DNA of 37,233 bases from an uncultured Alphaproteobacteria bacterium (GCA_944390905.1 CALXRR010000014.1:1-37233); one strand, 5' to 3'. Numbered from the stretch's first letter, positions 23,315 to 31,023 are shown. Numbers and translations are program-made. Notes: generated by a model not told the origin, from the sequence alone.

Positions 23315-24358
23315 ATGGTACAAATCGTCACGCTCGGCTGCCGCCTTAACAGTTATGAATCAGAGATTCTGAAAGAAAAACTCCGCCATATTGACAACCT
23401 GATAGTTGTCAATACTTGCGCCGTTACCGGCGAAGCCGAACGCCAATGCCGCCAAACCATACGCAAATTGCGCAAAGAAAACCCCGATGCCAAAATCATC
23501 GTCACCGGCTGCGCCGCTCAAATTGCCCCGCAAAAATTTGCCGCCATGGATGAAGTCGACCTCGTCCTCGGTAATAAAGAAAAAGTCGATATCGAGCAAT
23601 TTATCGATTCTCCTCTGACCGAAAAATCTTACGTGGGCAATATTTTTGACTATGACCAATACGACCATTATCTCATCACCGGCTTTGAAGGCCGCCACAA
23701 AGCCTTTGTCCAAATCCAACAAGGCTGCAACCACCGCTGCACCTATTGCATAGTGCCTTATGCCCGCGGCAACAACCGCTCCGTCCCAAGTGAACAAATC
23801 TTGACCCAAATCTGTGAGCTGTTACAACAGGGCTTTCACGAAATCTGCTTAACCGGTGTTGATGCCTGCTCCTACCAACCCTCTTTCAGTGGTTTGGTTG
23901 AGACCATTTTGACCCAAATTCCGGAGCTACCCTCGCTCCAGTTTGGCTCTTTAGACCCTGCCGCTCTTGATGATGACTTCATCAATCTGGTCGGGCAATA
24001 TCCTGCTATCCACCCGCATTTTCACCTTTCGGTACAATCCGGTGACAATCTGATTCTCAAGCGCATGCGCCGCCGCCACACCCGCGAAGATGTTATCACT
24101 CTCTGCCAGAAGATTCGCCAAAAGCGCCCTGAGGCCACTTTCGGCGCCGATTTTATCTGCGGCTTTCCGACTGAAACCGATGACGCCTTCAACAACACCG
24201 TCCGCCTCGTGCATGAAGCCGGCATTAACAAATTACACGTATTCCCCTATTCTGAGCGCCCCGGAACCCCTGCCGCTTTAATGCCTCAAGTTCCGGTAGA
24301 AATCCGCAAACAACGAGCCAAAATCCTCCGTGAACAAGGAGAAAATATTGATGACTAA
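23315..24358 (+). CDS. mtaB: tRNA methylthiotransferase MtaB, short form without TRAM domain
   Basis: A radical-SAM enzyme of the MiaB/MtaB group that adds a methylthio group to t6A37 of tRNA. The N-terminal cluster ligands are C9 (TLGCRLN), C35 (NTCAVT) and C66 (TGCAAQ). The radical-SAM cluster ligands are C138, C142 and C145 in QQGCNHRCTYCIVPYARG. The catalytic region ends normally with FPYSERPGTPA and then VEIRKQRAKILREQGE. The protein stops there at 347 residues, whereas family members usually continue to about 410-440 with a TRAM RNA-binding domain. ftsY starts inside the end, so the TRAM part is absent rather than frameshifted. TAGGTAA precedes the ATG. Confidence 0.9.
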   Translation: MVQIVTLGCRLNSYESEILKEKLRHIDNLIVVNTCAVTGEAERQCRQTIRKLRKENPDAKIIVTGCAAQIAPQKFAAMDEVDLVLGNKEKVDIEQFIDSPLTEKSYVGNIFDYDQYDHYLITGFEGRHKAFVQIQQGCNHRCTYCIVPYARGNNRSVPSEQILTQICELLQQGFHEICLTGVDACSYQPSFSGLVETILTQIPELPSLQFGSLDPAALDDDFINLVGQYPAIHPHFHLSVQSGDNLILKRMRRRHTREDVITLCQKIRQKRPEATFGADFICGFPTETDDAFNNTVRLVHEAGINKLHVFPYSERPGTPAALMPQVPVEIRKQRAKILREQGENIDD

Positions 24359-25271
24359 CTTTTTCCAAAAGCTCAAACAAGGCCTGCAAAAATCCTCTGC
24401 CAACCTCACCGAAGGGATTAGTGATATTTTCACCAAACAAAAGGTCGATTCGCAAACCCTGGATGACTTGCAAGACGTCCTCATCAGCGCCGACATGGGG
24501 GTTAAAGCTGCTACCAAAATCATCAATTCATTCAGTAAGCGGCGCTTAAACAAAGATTGCTCACCTGAAGAGATTAAAGCCGAGCTCGCCGCAGATATTG
24601 AACAAATCCTCACCCCGTGTGAAAAAAGCTTTCCGCCCATTAAGGGACACCAACCTTTTGTTATCTTAATGATTGGGGTTAACGGCGCCGGCAAAACCAC
24701 CACCATCGGCAAGCTCGCCGCCAAACTGCAAGCCCAAAATTTGCAACTTTCCTTTATTGCGGCCGATACTTTCCGCGCTGCCGCGGTTGAGCAACTAAAA
24801 GTCTGGGGCGAGCGCAATCGGATTCGGGTTTACAGCGGAGCCAATGGCTGCGATGCCGCCGGCCTATGCTATGATGGGCTCCAAGCCGCCATCAAACAAG
24901 GCGACAACGTTGTCTTTATTGATACCGCCGGCCGCCTGCAAAACAAAACCGGCTTAATGGACGAGCTCCAAAAAATCACTAAAGTCATCAAAAAAATTAT
25001 CCCTGATGCCCCACACCAAACCTTGCTCACTATTGATGCCACCACCGGCCAAAACGCGCTTGACCAGGTCAAAACTTTTAGCCGCATCTGTCCGGTTGAT
25101 GGTTTGGTTGTCACCAAACTTGACGGTTCGGCCAAAGGCGGCATTTTAATAGCCATTGCCGAGGAGTCGCCGCTTCCGGTTTACTTCATCGGCGTAGGCG
25201 AAGGTATTGATGACCTGGACACCTTCTCCGCCCATGACTACGCTTGCAACATCTTAGGCTTAAAAGCTTAA
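24351..25271 (+). CDS. ftsY: Signal recognition particle receptor FtsY
   Basis: FtsY docks SRP-ribosome complexes at the membrane. 306 residues with a short N-terminal segment (no long acidic A domain) followed by the N (about 10-90) and G domains. G1 is GVNGAGKTTT (109-118), then AADTFRAAAVEQL, DTAGR (191-195), TKLDGS (255-260) and FIGVGEGIDDL at the end. An in-frame GTG at 24330 is open; ATG 24351 has AAGGAG about 10 nt upstream. The start overlaps mtaB by 8 nt. Confidence 0.96.
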   Translation: MTNFFQKLKQGLQKSSANLTEGISDIFTKQKVDSQTLDDLQDVLISADMGVKAATKIINSFSKRRLNKDCSPEEIKAELAADIEQILTPCEKSFPPIKGHQPFVILMIGVNGAGKTTTIGKLAAKLQAQNLQLSFIAADTFRAAAVEQLKVWGERNRIRVYSGANGCDAAGLCYDGLQAAIKQGDNVVFIDTAGRLQNKTGLMDELQKITKVIKKIIPDAPHQTLLTIDATTGQNALDQVKTFSRICPVDGLVVTKLDGSAKGGILIAIAEESPLPVYFIGVGEGIDDLDTFSAHDYACNILGLKA

Positions 25272-25414
25272 CTCCCCCAATATTATCCTCTCCCCATTTT
25301 CCTAAACGCCCCTCCTCCCTCCAATCCTTGCCTCTCCCTTCTGCCTTTCCTCCCTCTAACACTGCTAGACAAAATTAGCCGCAACACACAATTTTATCCC
25401 AACCAATCATCCAC

Positions 25415-25453
25415 CACAAGCTGAATAGCTTGTGCCTCCGGCTCAAGCCGGAG
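25415..25453. repeat. Double-hairpin repeat, copy 1
   Basis: CACAAGCT-GAAT-AGCTTGTG is followed directly by CTCCGGC-TCAA-GCCGGAG, two perfect hairpins in tandem. The module lies about 35 nt after a GACAAAATTAGCC copy. Confidence 0.8.
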
Positions 25454-25738
25454 AAGCTGTGCCAACTCACCCCACCCCTTTCCTCTCCCGTGCAGGGAGA
25501 GGTCGACGACTGCGGCGTCGGGAGAGGGCAGCACCGACGCACTAGCGCCGGCATTTATTTTTTCCCCTCTTTTACATCACCCTTCACCACTCACAGCACA
25601 ACACTCACCGCCTTCCTCTTTCTGCGTTTCCATCAAATTCCACTTTTTTCAACATCTCCTTTTACTCCTGCCTTTCCTTAAAGTTGTTAGACAAAATTAG
25701 CCGTAATATGCAAATCATATTCCCAATCAACCATCCTC

Positions 25739-25775
25739 CACAAGCTGTTAAAGCTTGTGCCTCCGGCTCTGCCGG
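25739..25775. repeat. Double-hairpin repeat, copy 2
   Basis: CACAAGCT-GTTAA-AGCTTGTG is followed by CCGGC-TCT-GCCGG. The flanking GACAAAATTAGCC and CCCAATCAACCATCC sequence matches copy 3. Confidence 0.8.
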
Positions 25776-26050
25776 TGCTATTAACTATCAACAAACTCCA
25801 ACTCAAACAAGCATTTAGATGTCCGGGTCAAGCCCGAACATGACTGTTGATAATATTTTTTTATCCTACTCACCCAACCCAATTCCAACTAACTTCCAGC
25901 TCCGCTCCACCTTTTCTTCCTCTACCCTTCCTTTCCATCCCATACCCGCTCCATCCCTTCACCCTCCGCCTCCGCCTGATAAACCCTCCCTTAAATAACT
26001 GGACAAAATTAGCCACAACACGCAAATTATATTCCCAATCAACCATCCAC

Positions 26051-26089
26051 CACAAGCTGAATAGCTTGTGCCTCCGGCCCCCGCCGGAG
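26051..26089. repeat. Double-hairpin repeat, copy 3
   Basis: CACAAGCT-GAAT-AGCTTGTG is followed by CTCCGGC-CCCC-GCCGGAG. The second loop differs from copy 1 while both stems are conserved. Confidence 0.8.
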
Positions 26090-26254
26090 CCTTTCCCTTT
26101 CTCCTTACCTCTCCCCATTTTCCCAAACGCCCCTCCTCCCTCCAATCCTTGCCCTCTCCCTTCTGCCTTTCCACCCTCTAAAACCACTGGACAAAATTAG
26201 CCGGATTTACTCCCCCGCCATTCCAACATATTTCTAACTCTCAAGACTTATTCA

Positions 26255-26283
26255 TTGATTTTTAAGCTCTGTTATGCTAGAAT
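26255..26283 (+). promoter_or_regulatory. Promoter in front of a structured leader
   Basis: TTGATT and TAGAAT are separated by 17 nt. Transcription would start near 26290, about 290 nt before the next ATG, so it would make a long leader or a separate RNA. Confidence 0.5.
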
Positions 26284-26287
26284 TTTA

Positions 26288-26425
26288 ATCAGCGGGCAAA
26301 GTCTGTCCGTCAGGGCGTGAGAACCCTTTGTATTGTAGTCGTTTGGGTATAACGACTTAAAATAATGATTACCGGTGCTTATATGCCTCTTGGGGCGGGT
26401 GCCGGAAGCTGTGCCAGCTTCACCC
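26288..26425 (+). ncRNA. Candidate structured RNA upstream of the Cys-rich cassette
   Basis: Behind the 26255 promoter lie successive hairpins. CAGGG/CCCT(TTG) is at 26311-26330, AGTCGTT/AACGACT with a 7-nt loop at 26337-26357, CCGG...GCC/GGC...CCGG at 26372-26405, and GAAGCT/AGCTTC with loop GTGCC at 26405-26421. No open frame of note is present and I recognise no known RNA family. It may be a leader, a stand-alone RNA or a remnant repeat; ends are approximate. Confidence 0.4.
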
Positions 26426-26459
26426 CCTAAATTAACGGTTTACAGATAGAGTTTAAAAG

Positions 26460-26491
26460 ACGAACTGCGTTCGCATTGTGCCGGTGTTGAG
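26460..26491 (+). repeat. Left arm of a perfect 32-bp inverted repeat
   Basis: Reverse complement of 27542-27573 with no mismatch; identity stops abruptly on both sides. Each arm contains a small palindrome CGAAC-TGC-GTTCG. The arms enclose 1,050 bp with a promoter and one complete gene. Confidence 0.95.
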
Positions 26492-26517
26492 TTTTTGTCC
26501 TTGCTTGAAAATAGTGA

Positions 26518-26546
26518 TTGAAATAAATAAAAATTTATGTTATACT
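26518..26546 (+). promoter_or_regulatory. Promoter of the Cys-rich cassette gene
   Basis: TTGAAA and TATACT are separated by exactly 17 nt, 35 nt before the ATG, inside the inverted-repeat boundary. Confidence 0.65.
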
Positions 26547-26581
26547 GCTCCTATGTAAAAATGCATAAGGGAGCTTTGACT

Positions 26582-27538
26582 ATGAAAATTAAATATTTAT
26601 TGATGGGGACATCTCTGTCCTTAATCCCCCAAACCATAAATGCCCAGTGCGTTGCCACCCAAGATTGCGCCACTTTGGGCTATACCGAAACTTCCTGCTC
26701 CGGCGGCTCCGGTGTCAAATGCCCCTTTGGCAACAAATGGGCATGCTTCAAATCCGAGTCGGAAATAAAGAACCAACTTTGCACAGAACTCGGCTTCACC
26801 CAAACCTGCACCGGCACCAACCAAACCAGCGGCAAGGGTAAAGCCTGTAATGGAAAATACTCCGAATGTACTTGCTCATCCGGTTACGCTTGGAACGATT
26901 CGTCTCAAATTTGTGAATATAATGTAAAATCCAGTTGTGCTATTGGAACATTGTATTACAGCGACGGCACCTGCTCTGATAAGCTTGAAAGTTCTAAAAC
27001 TCTGCTGGGTGTAGTTATCTATGAAAAATCAGACAATGAAAACGGCTGGATAATGACAGTTAAGCCAGTTGAGGAGGATATTGCATGGAGTCCTTACCGA
27101 ACGGATATTGCCGGATTGCCAAATTATGAATTAGAGACAGATATTCTCGATATACAAGCCAGCTGTACCAATACAGAGATTATCACAGCTCAAGGTAAGA
27201 GTTCAAGTTATCCGGCAGCATGGGCCGCCAAAAATTATAAACCAACAGGTACACCATCAGGTAAAAGCTGGTGTTTACCATCTGGCGGATTATTAAGGAT
27301 ATCTCTGCTCAACAGTATTTCTCTAGCCAGAATTAATGCAGGGATCACCACTGCCGGAGGAATAAAAATCGGAAAAGCAGACTCAACTTCGGAAACTCTT
27401 TTATCATCGTCGGAGAGTGACTACCATTATATATGGGATCTGACGATAATCACAAGGTATAATTGGTATGCTCAGTTATGGATTAATCACAATCCTAAAG
27501 CTAACAAAAGAAGCATGCGACCGGTGCTCGCTTTCTAG
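26582..27538 (+). CDS. Secreted Cys-rich protein with DUF1566/lectin-like C-terminal domain
   Basis: 318 residues with a signal peptide (1-21, before Q-C-V-A). Two Cys modules follow (about 22-120): C-A-T-L-G-Y-T-E-T-S-C with C-P-F-G, then C-T-E-L-G-F-T-Q-T-C, ending C-S-S-G-Y-A-W-N-D-S-S. The C-terminal part (about 135-318) resembles DUF1566/Fib_succ_major-type domains: W-C-L-P-S-G-G-L-L, an I-N-A-G-I helix, a W-D segment and the terminal R-P-V-L-A-F. Such domains share the surface-exposed fold used by variable adhesins. ATG 26582 has AAGGGAG 8 nt upstream; an ATG at 26537 lies upstream of the signal peptide and over the promoter. The stop lies 3 nt before the right inverted repeat. Function unknown; likely cell-surface binding. 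Confidence 0.75.
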   Translation: MKIKYLLMGTSLSLIPQTINAQCVATQDCATLGYTETSCSGGSGVKCPFGNKWACFKSESEIKNQLCTELGFTQTCTGTNQTSGKGKACNGKYSECTCSSGYAWNDSSQICEYNVKSSCAIGTLYYSDGTCSDKLESSKTLLGVVIYEKSDNENGWIMTVKPVEEDIAWSPYRTDIAGLPNYELETDILDIQASCTNTEIITAQGKSSSYPAAWAAKNYKPTGTPSGKSWCLPSGGLLRISLLNSISLARINAGITTAGGIKIGKADSTSETLLSSSESDYHYIWDLTIITRYNWYAQLWINHNPKANKRSMRPVLAF

Positions 27539-27541
27539 ATT

Positions 27542-27573
27542 CTCAACACCGGCACAATGCGAACGCAGTTCGT
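27542..27573 (-). repeat. Right arm of the perfect 32-bp inverted repeat
   Basis: Mate of 26460-26491. It begins 3 nt after the stop codon of the enclosed gene, so a transcript spanning both arms could also form a giant stem. Confidence 0.95.
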
Positions 27574-27578
27574 TCCCT

Positions 27579-27643
27579 TGCCCCTATCACTCAACCGCTA
27601 ACTAATGGCTCCACCGCCTCGGTGGTGCCCCTATCACTCAACC
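27579..27643 (+). repeat. 18-bp direct repeat around a palindrome
   Basis: TGCCCCTATCACTCAACC occurs at 27579-27596 and 27626-27643. Between and partly overlapping lies the hairpin GGC-T-CCACCG-CCT-CGGTGG-T-GCC (27607-27629). Confidence 0.8.
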
Positions 27644-27649
27644 ACTCCC

Positions 27650-27678
27650 AAAGGCTCGTCGTGATACGGCGAGCCTTT
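27650..27678 (+). terminator. Terminator after the cassette
   Basis: AAAGGCTCG (27650-27658) pairs with CGAGCCTTT (27670-27678), followed by TC. The stem is identical to that of the F0-operon terminator at 5312. Confidence 0.75.
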
Positions 27679-27695
27679 TCAACTATGGAATCCAA

Positions 27696-27799
27696 GAATT
27701 TGATAAACCCTTATGCTACGCCGCAGATTTGCGACGCGGTGTACAACAAGCGGTACATAAGGAGCAAATCTGCTAGTATGATAAGGGTTTTGCAAATTC
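27696..27799. repeat. Long hairpin element, copy C (104 nt)
   Basis: The 37-nt left arm (27696-27732) pairs with 27764-27799: GAATTTG/CAAATTC, a 2x2 loop, AAACCCTTAT/ATAAGGGTTT, a 2x2 loop, TAC/GTA, a small loop, then GCAGATTTGC/GCAAATCTGC. The tip has a 7x6 internal loop, TGTAC/GTACA and an 8-nt loop, as in copies A and B. The 5' loop strand GACGCGG and 3' strand TAAGGA resemble copy B (ACCGCAG, TGAGGAC). It lies 1 nt from the stop of the permease gene on the minus strand. Confidence 0.8.
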
Positions 27800-27800
27800 A

Positions 27801-29030
27801 TCACTCATAGCGCAATGCATTAATCGGATTCAACAACGACGCCTTATACGCCGGATAAAAGCCGAAAAATAGCCCGACCAAGCCCGCAAAGGAGAACGGC
27901 AATAATACATAAATCAAAGCTATTTTTGGCGTCAGAGAGGTAAAATGCGCCACCAATTCAGTACCGATTAAACCGGCTAAAATTCCCACAATCCCGCCGA
28001 TGAGCGATAGTACCAATGCCTCTGTCAAAAATTGCCACCGAATATCCCAAGACTTGGCACCGATAGCCATTCTGATACCGATTTCACGCGTGCGCTCCGT
28101 CACTGATACCAACATAATATTCATAATACCGATACCACCCACCAACAGCGAGATTGAGGCTATTGATCCGAGCAAAATCGTCATCACCTTGGTCGAGCTC
28201 TCCATCATCTCCATCATTTGGGTCAAGTTACGAATCACAAAGTCATCATCTTTATTGTCACCCAGATTATGCCGCTGGCGCAACAGCTGCCTGATTTCCT
28301 CTTGCGCGGTATAAGTGCTTTGCGAGTCAACCGCCTGCAGCATCACAAATTTTACTTGATCCGGAAACTTAATCCCCATAACTTTTTTCTGGGCCGTGGT
28401 GATTGGAATAAACACCGCATCATCTTGGTCGATTCCGTTAGTGCTCTGCCCTCGGGTTTCCAACACACCGATAACCTTAAACGGCAATCCTTTAATCCGC
28501 ACTGTTCGGTTCAACGGGTCCACATCGCCAAACAGCTCTTTAACTACGGTCTGCCCAAGAATAGTAACTTTGGCAGAATTTTTAATATCCGTATCACTAA
28601 ACAACCGCCCATAGGCCAAGTCCCACTCTTTGATTTGAAAATTACGACTATCGGTACCGGTAACTGAGGTTGACCAGTTGGCATTGCCATAAATAATCTG
28701 CGCGGTTTCTTCCAACACCGGCGCCGCCAGCTTAATTTGCGGGATTCGGCGTTGAATTTCATCCCCATCGCTTTTTTTCATTGTCGGCTTTGCACCATGC
28801 CCGCTGCGAGCTCCGCTTGAGGTTGCCACACCGGAGCGGATAATGATGATATTTGAGCCCATTGACTTCATATCATTCTGAATAGAGATTTGCGCTCCGT
28901 GCCCCACGGCCAACATCACAATCACTGCCGCCACACCGATAATAATACCCAAGCTGGTCAAAATAGAGCGCAGTTTATTAGCCTTAATCGCCCGAAAAGC
29001 AATACTTGAAATCATCGCCACATTAATCAT
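27801..29030 (-). CDS. MacB-type ABC transporter permease
   Basis: 409-residue FtsX/MacB-family mechanotransmission permease. One N-terminal helix (about 19-40, RSILTSLGIIIGVAAVIVML) is followed by a large periplasmic MacB_PCD domain (about 45-270). Three C-terminal helices follow (LLVGGIGIMNIMLVSVTERTREIGIRMAIG is the conserved region), ending with the family tail YPAYKASLLNPINALRYE. Unlike E. coli MacB it has no fused ATPase. Its ATG directly follows the ATPase stop. With the ATPase and adaptor it forms a tripartite exporter for a peptide, lipoprotein or drug-like substrate; the outer-membrane TolC partner is not in view. Confidence 0.92.
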   Translation of the reverse strand: MINVAMISSIAFRAIKANKLRSILTSLGIIIGVAAVIVMLAVGHGAQISIQNDMKSMGSNIIIIRSGVATSSGARSGHGAKPTMKKSDGDEIQRRIPQIKLAAPVLEETAQIIYGNANWSTSVTGTDSRNFQIKEWDLAYGRLFSDTDIKNSAKVTILGQTVVKELFGDVDPLNRTVRIKGLPFKVIGVLETRGQSTNGIDQDDAVFIPITTAQKKVMGIKFPDQVKFVMLQAVDSQSTYTAQEEIRQLLRQRHNLGDNKDDDFVIRNLTQMMEMMESSTKVMTILLGSIASISLLVGGIGIMNIMLVSVTERTREIGIRMAIGAKSWDIRWQFLTEALVLSLIGGIVGILAGLIGTELVAHFTSLTPKIALIYVLLPFSFAGLVGLFFGFYPAYKASLLNPINALRYE

Positions 29031-29738
29031 CTATTCGGCTCCCGTCAATCTGTTGAGCACTTTTTCATCGGAATGTATTTCACCATCCACCACGCGGAGG
29101 ATTCTCTTGCTGTATTGAGCAATATCTTCTTCATGCGTAACCAAAATAATGGTACGCCCCATTTCCTCATTGAGTTTAAGGAACAGGCGCATAATTTCAA
29201 TACTCATCTTAGTATCAAGGTTACCGGTCGGCTCATCGGCAAAAATAATCGGAGCCTCATTAACAATGGCACGAGCAATCGCCACACGTTGCTGTTGTCC
29301 GCCGGAAAGCTGGCTTGGCTGATGGAACATTCTCTCTTTCAGCCCGACTTTTTCCAAAGCCTTTTTGGCGCGTTCAAAACGCTCTTCGGCGGGTACTCCG
29401 GCATAAATCATCGGCAGCTCAACATTTTCCACGGCTGACGTCCGCGACAACAAATTAAACCCTTGGAATACAAAACCTATCTTTTTGTTGCGAATTTCAG
29501 CCAGCTGGTCAGGTTTCATTTTGCTGACATCGACCCCATCCAGCACATATCGCCCCGAGGTCGGCTTATCCAAACAACCAAGAATATTCATAAAGGTTGA
29601 TTTCCCTGAACCTGAAGGCCCCATAATCGCCACGAACTCTCCCCTTTCTACCTCCAAGGAAATCCCTTTGAGAATATTAAGGTTCATATCCCCAACCAAA
29701 TAACTTTTTTTGACGTTTTTCACCTCAATCAACGGCAT
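29031..29738 (-). CDS. MacB/LolD-type ABC transporter ATPase
   Basis: A 235-residue ATPase energising the adjacent permease. Walker A is [19 protein letters not shown], the Q-loop [10 protein letters not shown], the signature [14 protein letters not shown] and Walker [13 protein letters not shown], with the switch histidine in LVTHEED. Start ATG at 29738 overlaps the adaptor stop in TAATG, and the stop abuts the permease ATG, so the three genes are translationally coupled. Confidence 0.95.
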   Translation of the reverse strand: MPLIEVKNVKKSYLVGDMNLNILKGISLEVERGEFVAIMGPSGSGKSTFMNILGCLDKPTSGRYVLDGVDVSKMKPDQLAEIRNKKIGFVFQGFNLLSRTSAVENVELPMIYAGVPAEERFERAKKALEKVGLKERMFHQPSQLSGGQQQRVAIARAIVNEAPIIFADEPTGNLDTKMSIEIMRLFLKLNEEMGRTIILVTHEEDIAQYSKRILRVVDGEIHSDEKVLNRLTGAE

Positions 29739-30898
29739 TATCTAATCCTCATTCTGGTATTTCCTTTATTGGCTACAAGCTGTTCTTTCTTGGCCAAAAT
29801 CACATTGAGGTTTTCGTTCAGCATATCGGAAGACACCTCGGTTCTGTCATCATCTGACACCCCGACATTAATTGAGATTCGCATTGGCACTCCGTCTTGC
29901 AGCACCCACAAACCTTTGTCTTTGTAGCGCTTGGTCAAGCCGTACTCATCTTCAATATAGAAGCGTAAAGCCTTGTTTGGCACCAAATATACCCCGAGCT
30001 TTTCAGCGGTAATAATCTCCACATTAGCGGTCATCCCCGGCTTGAGCTTCAAGTCTTTGTTATCAATTTCAATAATCACCTCATAAGTCACCACATTTGA
30101 GGTTGTAATCGCCTCATTACGAACTTGGGTCACGATTCCATAAAACACCTCATCGGGATAACTGTCTACGCTAAACTCCACCGTCTGCCCTTCTTTAACT
30201 TTGGCAATATCTGCCTCCACAACTGAGGTTTCGATTTGCATTTTAGTCAGGTCTTCTGCCACATTAAACAAGGTCGGCGTCTGGAAGCTTGCCGCCACCG
30301 TCTGCCCGACTTCCACCTCTTTAGACACGACGATTCCATCAACCGGAGAAACGATTTTAGTATATTTCAAATCAATTTCTGCCGCCTGCAGAGCTGCCTC
30401 GGCTTGCTTAACCTCAGCCTCTCTCAGCTCCAGCTGGACGGTAGCATTATCATAATCGCGTTGCGCCGATTCCAACTCTGCATCAGCTGAATACTTTGAT
30501 GAATTAAGCTTTTTGATACGGTCCAAATGCTTTTTATAATACACAATATCATTTTTCACCACATCGACCTGCGCCTTGGCAATACTGAGCGCCGCCTGCT
30601 TTTGCGCGACCGTTGCCTCAAACAAAGCGGGGTCAATCTGCGCCAAGAGCTGACCTTTCACCACCTTAGTATTATAATCAACCAATATTTCAGAGATAGA
30701 ACCTGACACTTGCGTACCGATGTTTACGGTAGAGATTGGATTAATCGTACCGGTAGCGGTAATTTTCTCGGTAATATCACCTTTTTCAATTTTTTTGGTA
30801 ATATACTCATCGGTTTTCTTTTCATCACTGAACAAATAAACACCGGCTAATACCACTGCCACCACCCCGATAACTACTTTTTTCAACTTTTTATCCAT
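29738..30898 (-). CDS. MacA/HlyD-type periplasmic adaptor protein
   Basis: The membrane-fusion protein of the exporter. 386 residues with an N-terminal anchor (about 7-24) and a lipoyl half (ISTVNIGTQVSGSISEILVDYNTKV). A long alpha-hairpin coiled coil spans about 95-175, followed by the second lipoyl half (KIVSPVDGIVVSKEVEVGQ) and beta-barrel and membrane-proximal domains (LKPGMTANVEI). The C-terminus is basic. First gene of the three-gene operon. A TTGCCC/GATAAA pair on the minus strand (30941-30914) is a possible promoter. Confidence 0.92.
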   Translation of the reverse strand: MDKKLKKVVIGVVAVVLAGVYLFSDEKKTDEYITKKIEKGDITEKITATGTINPISTVNIGTQVSGSISEILVDYNTKVVKGQLLAQIDPALFEATVAQKQAALSIAKAQVDVVKNDIVYYKKHLDRIKKLNSSKYSADAELESAQRDYDNATVQLELREAEVKQAEAALQAAEIDLKYTKIVSPVDGIVVSKEVEVGQTVAASFQTPTLFNVAEDLTKMQIETSVVEADIAKVKEGQTVEFSVDSYPDEVFYGIVTQVRNEAITTSNVVTYEVIIEIDNKDLKLKPGMTANVEIITAEKLGVYLVPNKALRFYIEDEYGLTKRYKDKGLWVLQDGVPMRISINVGVSDDDRTEVSSDMLNENLNVILAKKEQLVANKGNTRMRIR

Positions 30899-30967
30899 CT
30901 GATTCTATCCCATTTTATCAATTTTTTTGGCTTTAGGGCAAAAAAGTGCTTGCCATAAAAGCATTTT

Positions 30968-30997
30968 TTGTCTATTGTATAAAGGATAACATATAAT
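30968..30997 (+). promoter_or_regulatory. Promoter candidate for the 31024 gene
   Basis: TTGTCT and consensus TATAAT are separated by 18 nt, 26 nt before the ATG. No clear ribosome-binding site follows. Confidence 0.4.
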
Positions 30998-31023
30998 TAT
31001 TAAATATAAATAAATTTACAATT

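Larger units (their letters stand above)
25272..26220. repeat. Pyrimidine-rich intergenic repeat region
   Basis: No credible gene lies here. The plus strand is strikingly C/T-rich. It holds four copies of GACAAAATTAGCC (25368, 25690, 26002, 26190). A 94-95-bp block is repeated at 25287-25380 and 26108-26202 (offset about 821). Three copies of a paired hairpin module are listed separately. Two other common-style palindromes are CCTCTCCC/GGGAGAGG (25482-25502) and a 23-nt near-palindrome at 25819-25841. The first three GACAAAATTAGCC copies are 322 and 312 bp apart, like a decayed tandem array. Confidence 0.8.

Noticed and set aside
25870..26187. A 105-codon minus-strand frame rich in Gly, Lys and Arg
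   Set aside because: It lies wholly in the pyrimidine-rich repeat region and its composition simply reflects the strand bias; no start signal or family match.
25272..26220. CRISPR array
   Set aside because: Repeats are 190-320 bp apart, imperfect and palindromic, without uniform short spacers, and no cas genes are near.
26582..27538. Complete diversity-generating retroelement
   Set aside because: No reverse transcriptase, accessory gene or near-identical template repeat of the gene's 3' end occurs in the window.
26460..27573. Insertion sequence bounded by terminal inverted repeats
   Set aside because: The enclosed gene is a signal-peptide-bearing Cys-rich protein, not a transposase, and I see no target-site duplication at the edges.
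27622..27810. A 62-codon plus-strand frame after the cassette
   Set aside because: It runs through a terminator, a palindrome and the long hairpin element; no ribosome-binding site and no protein-like character.
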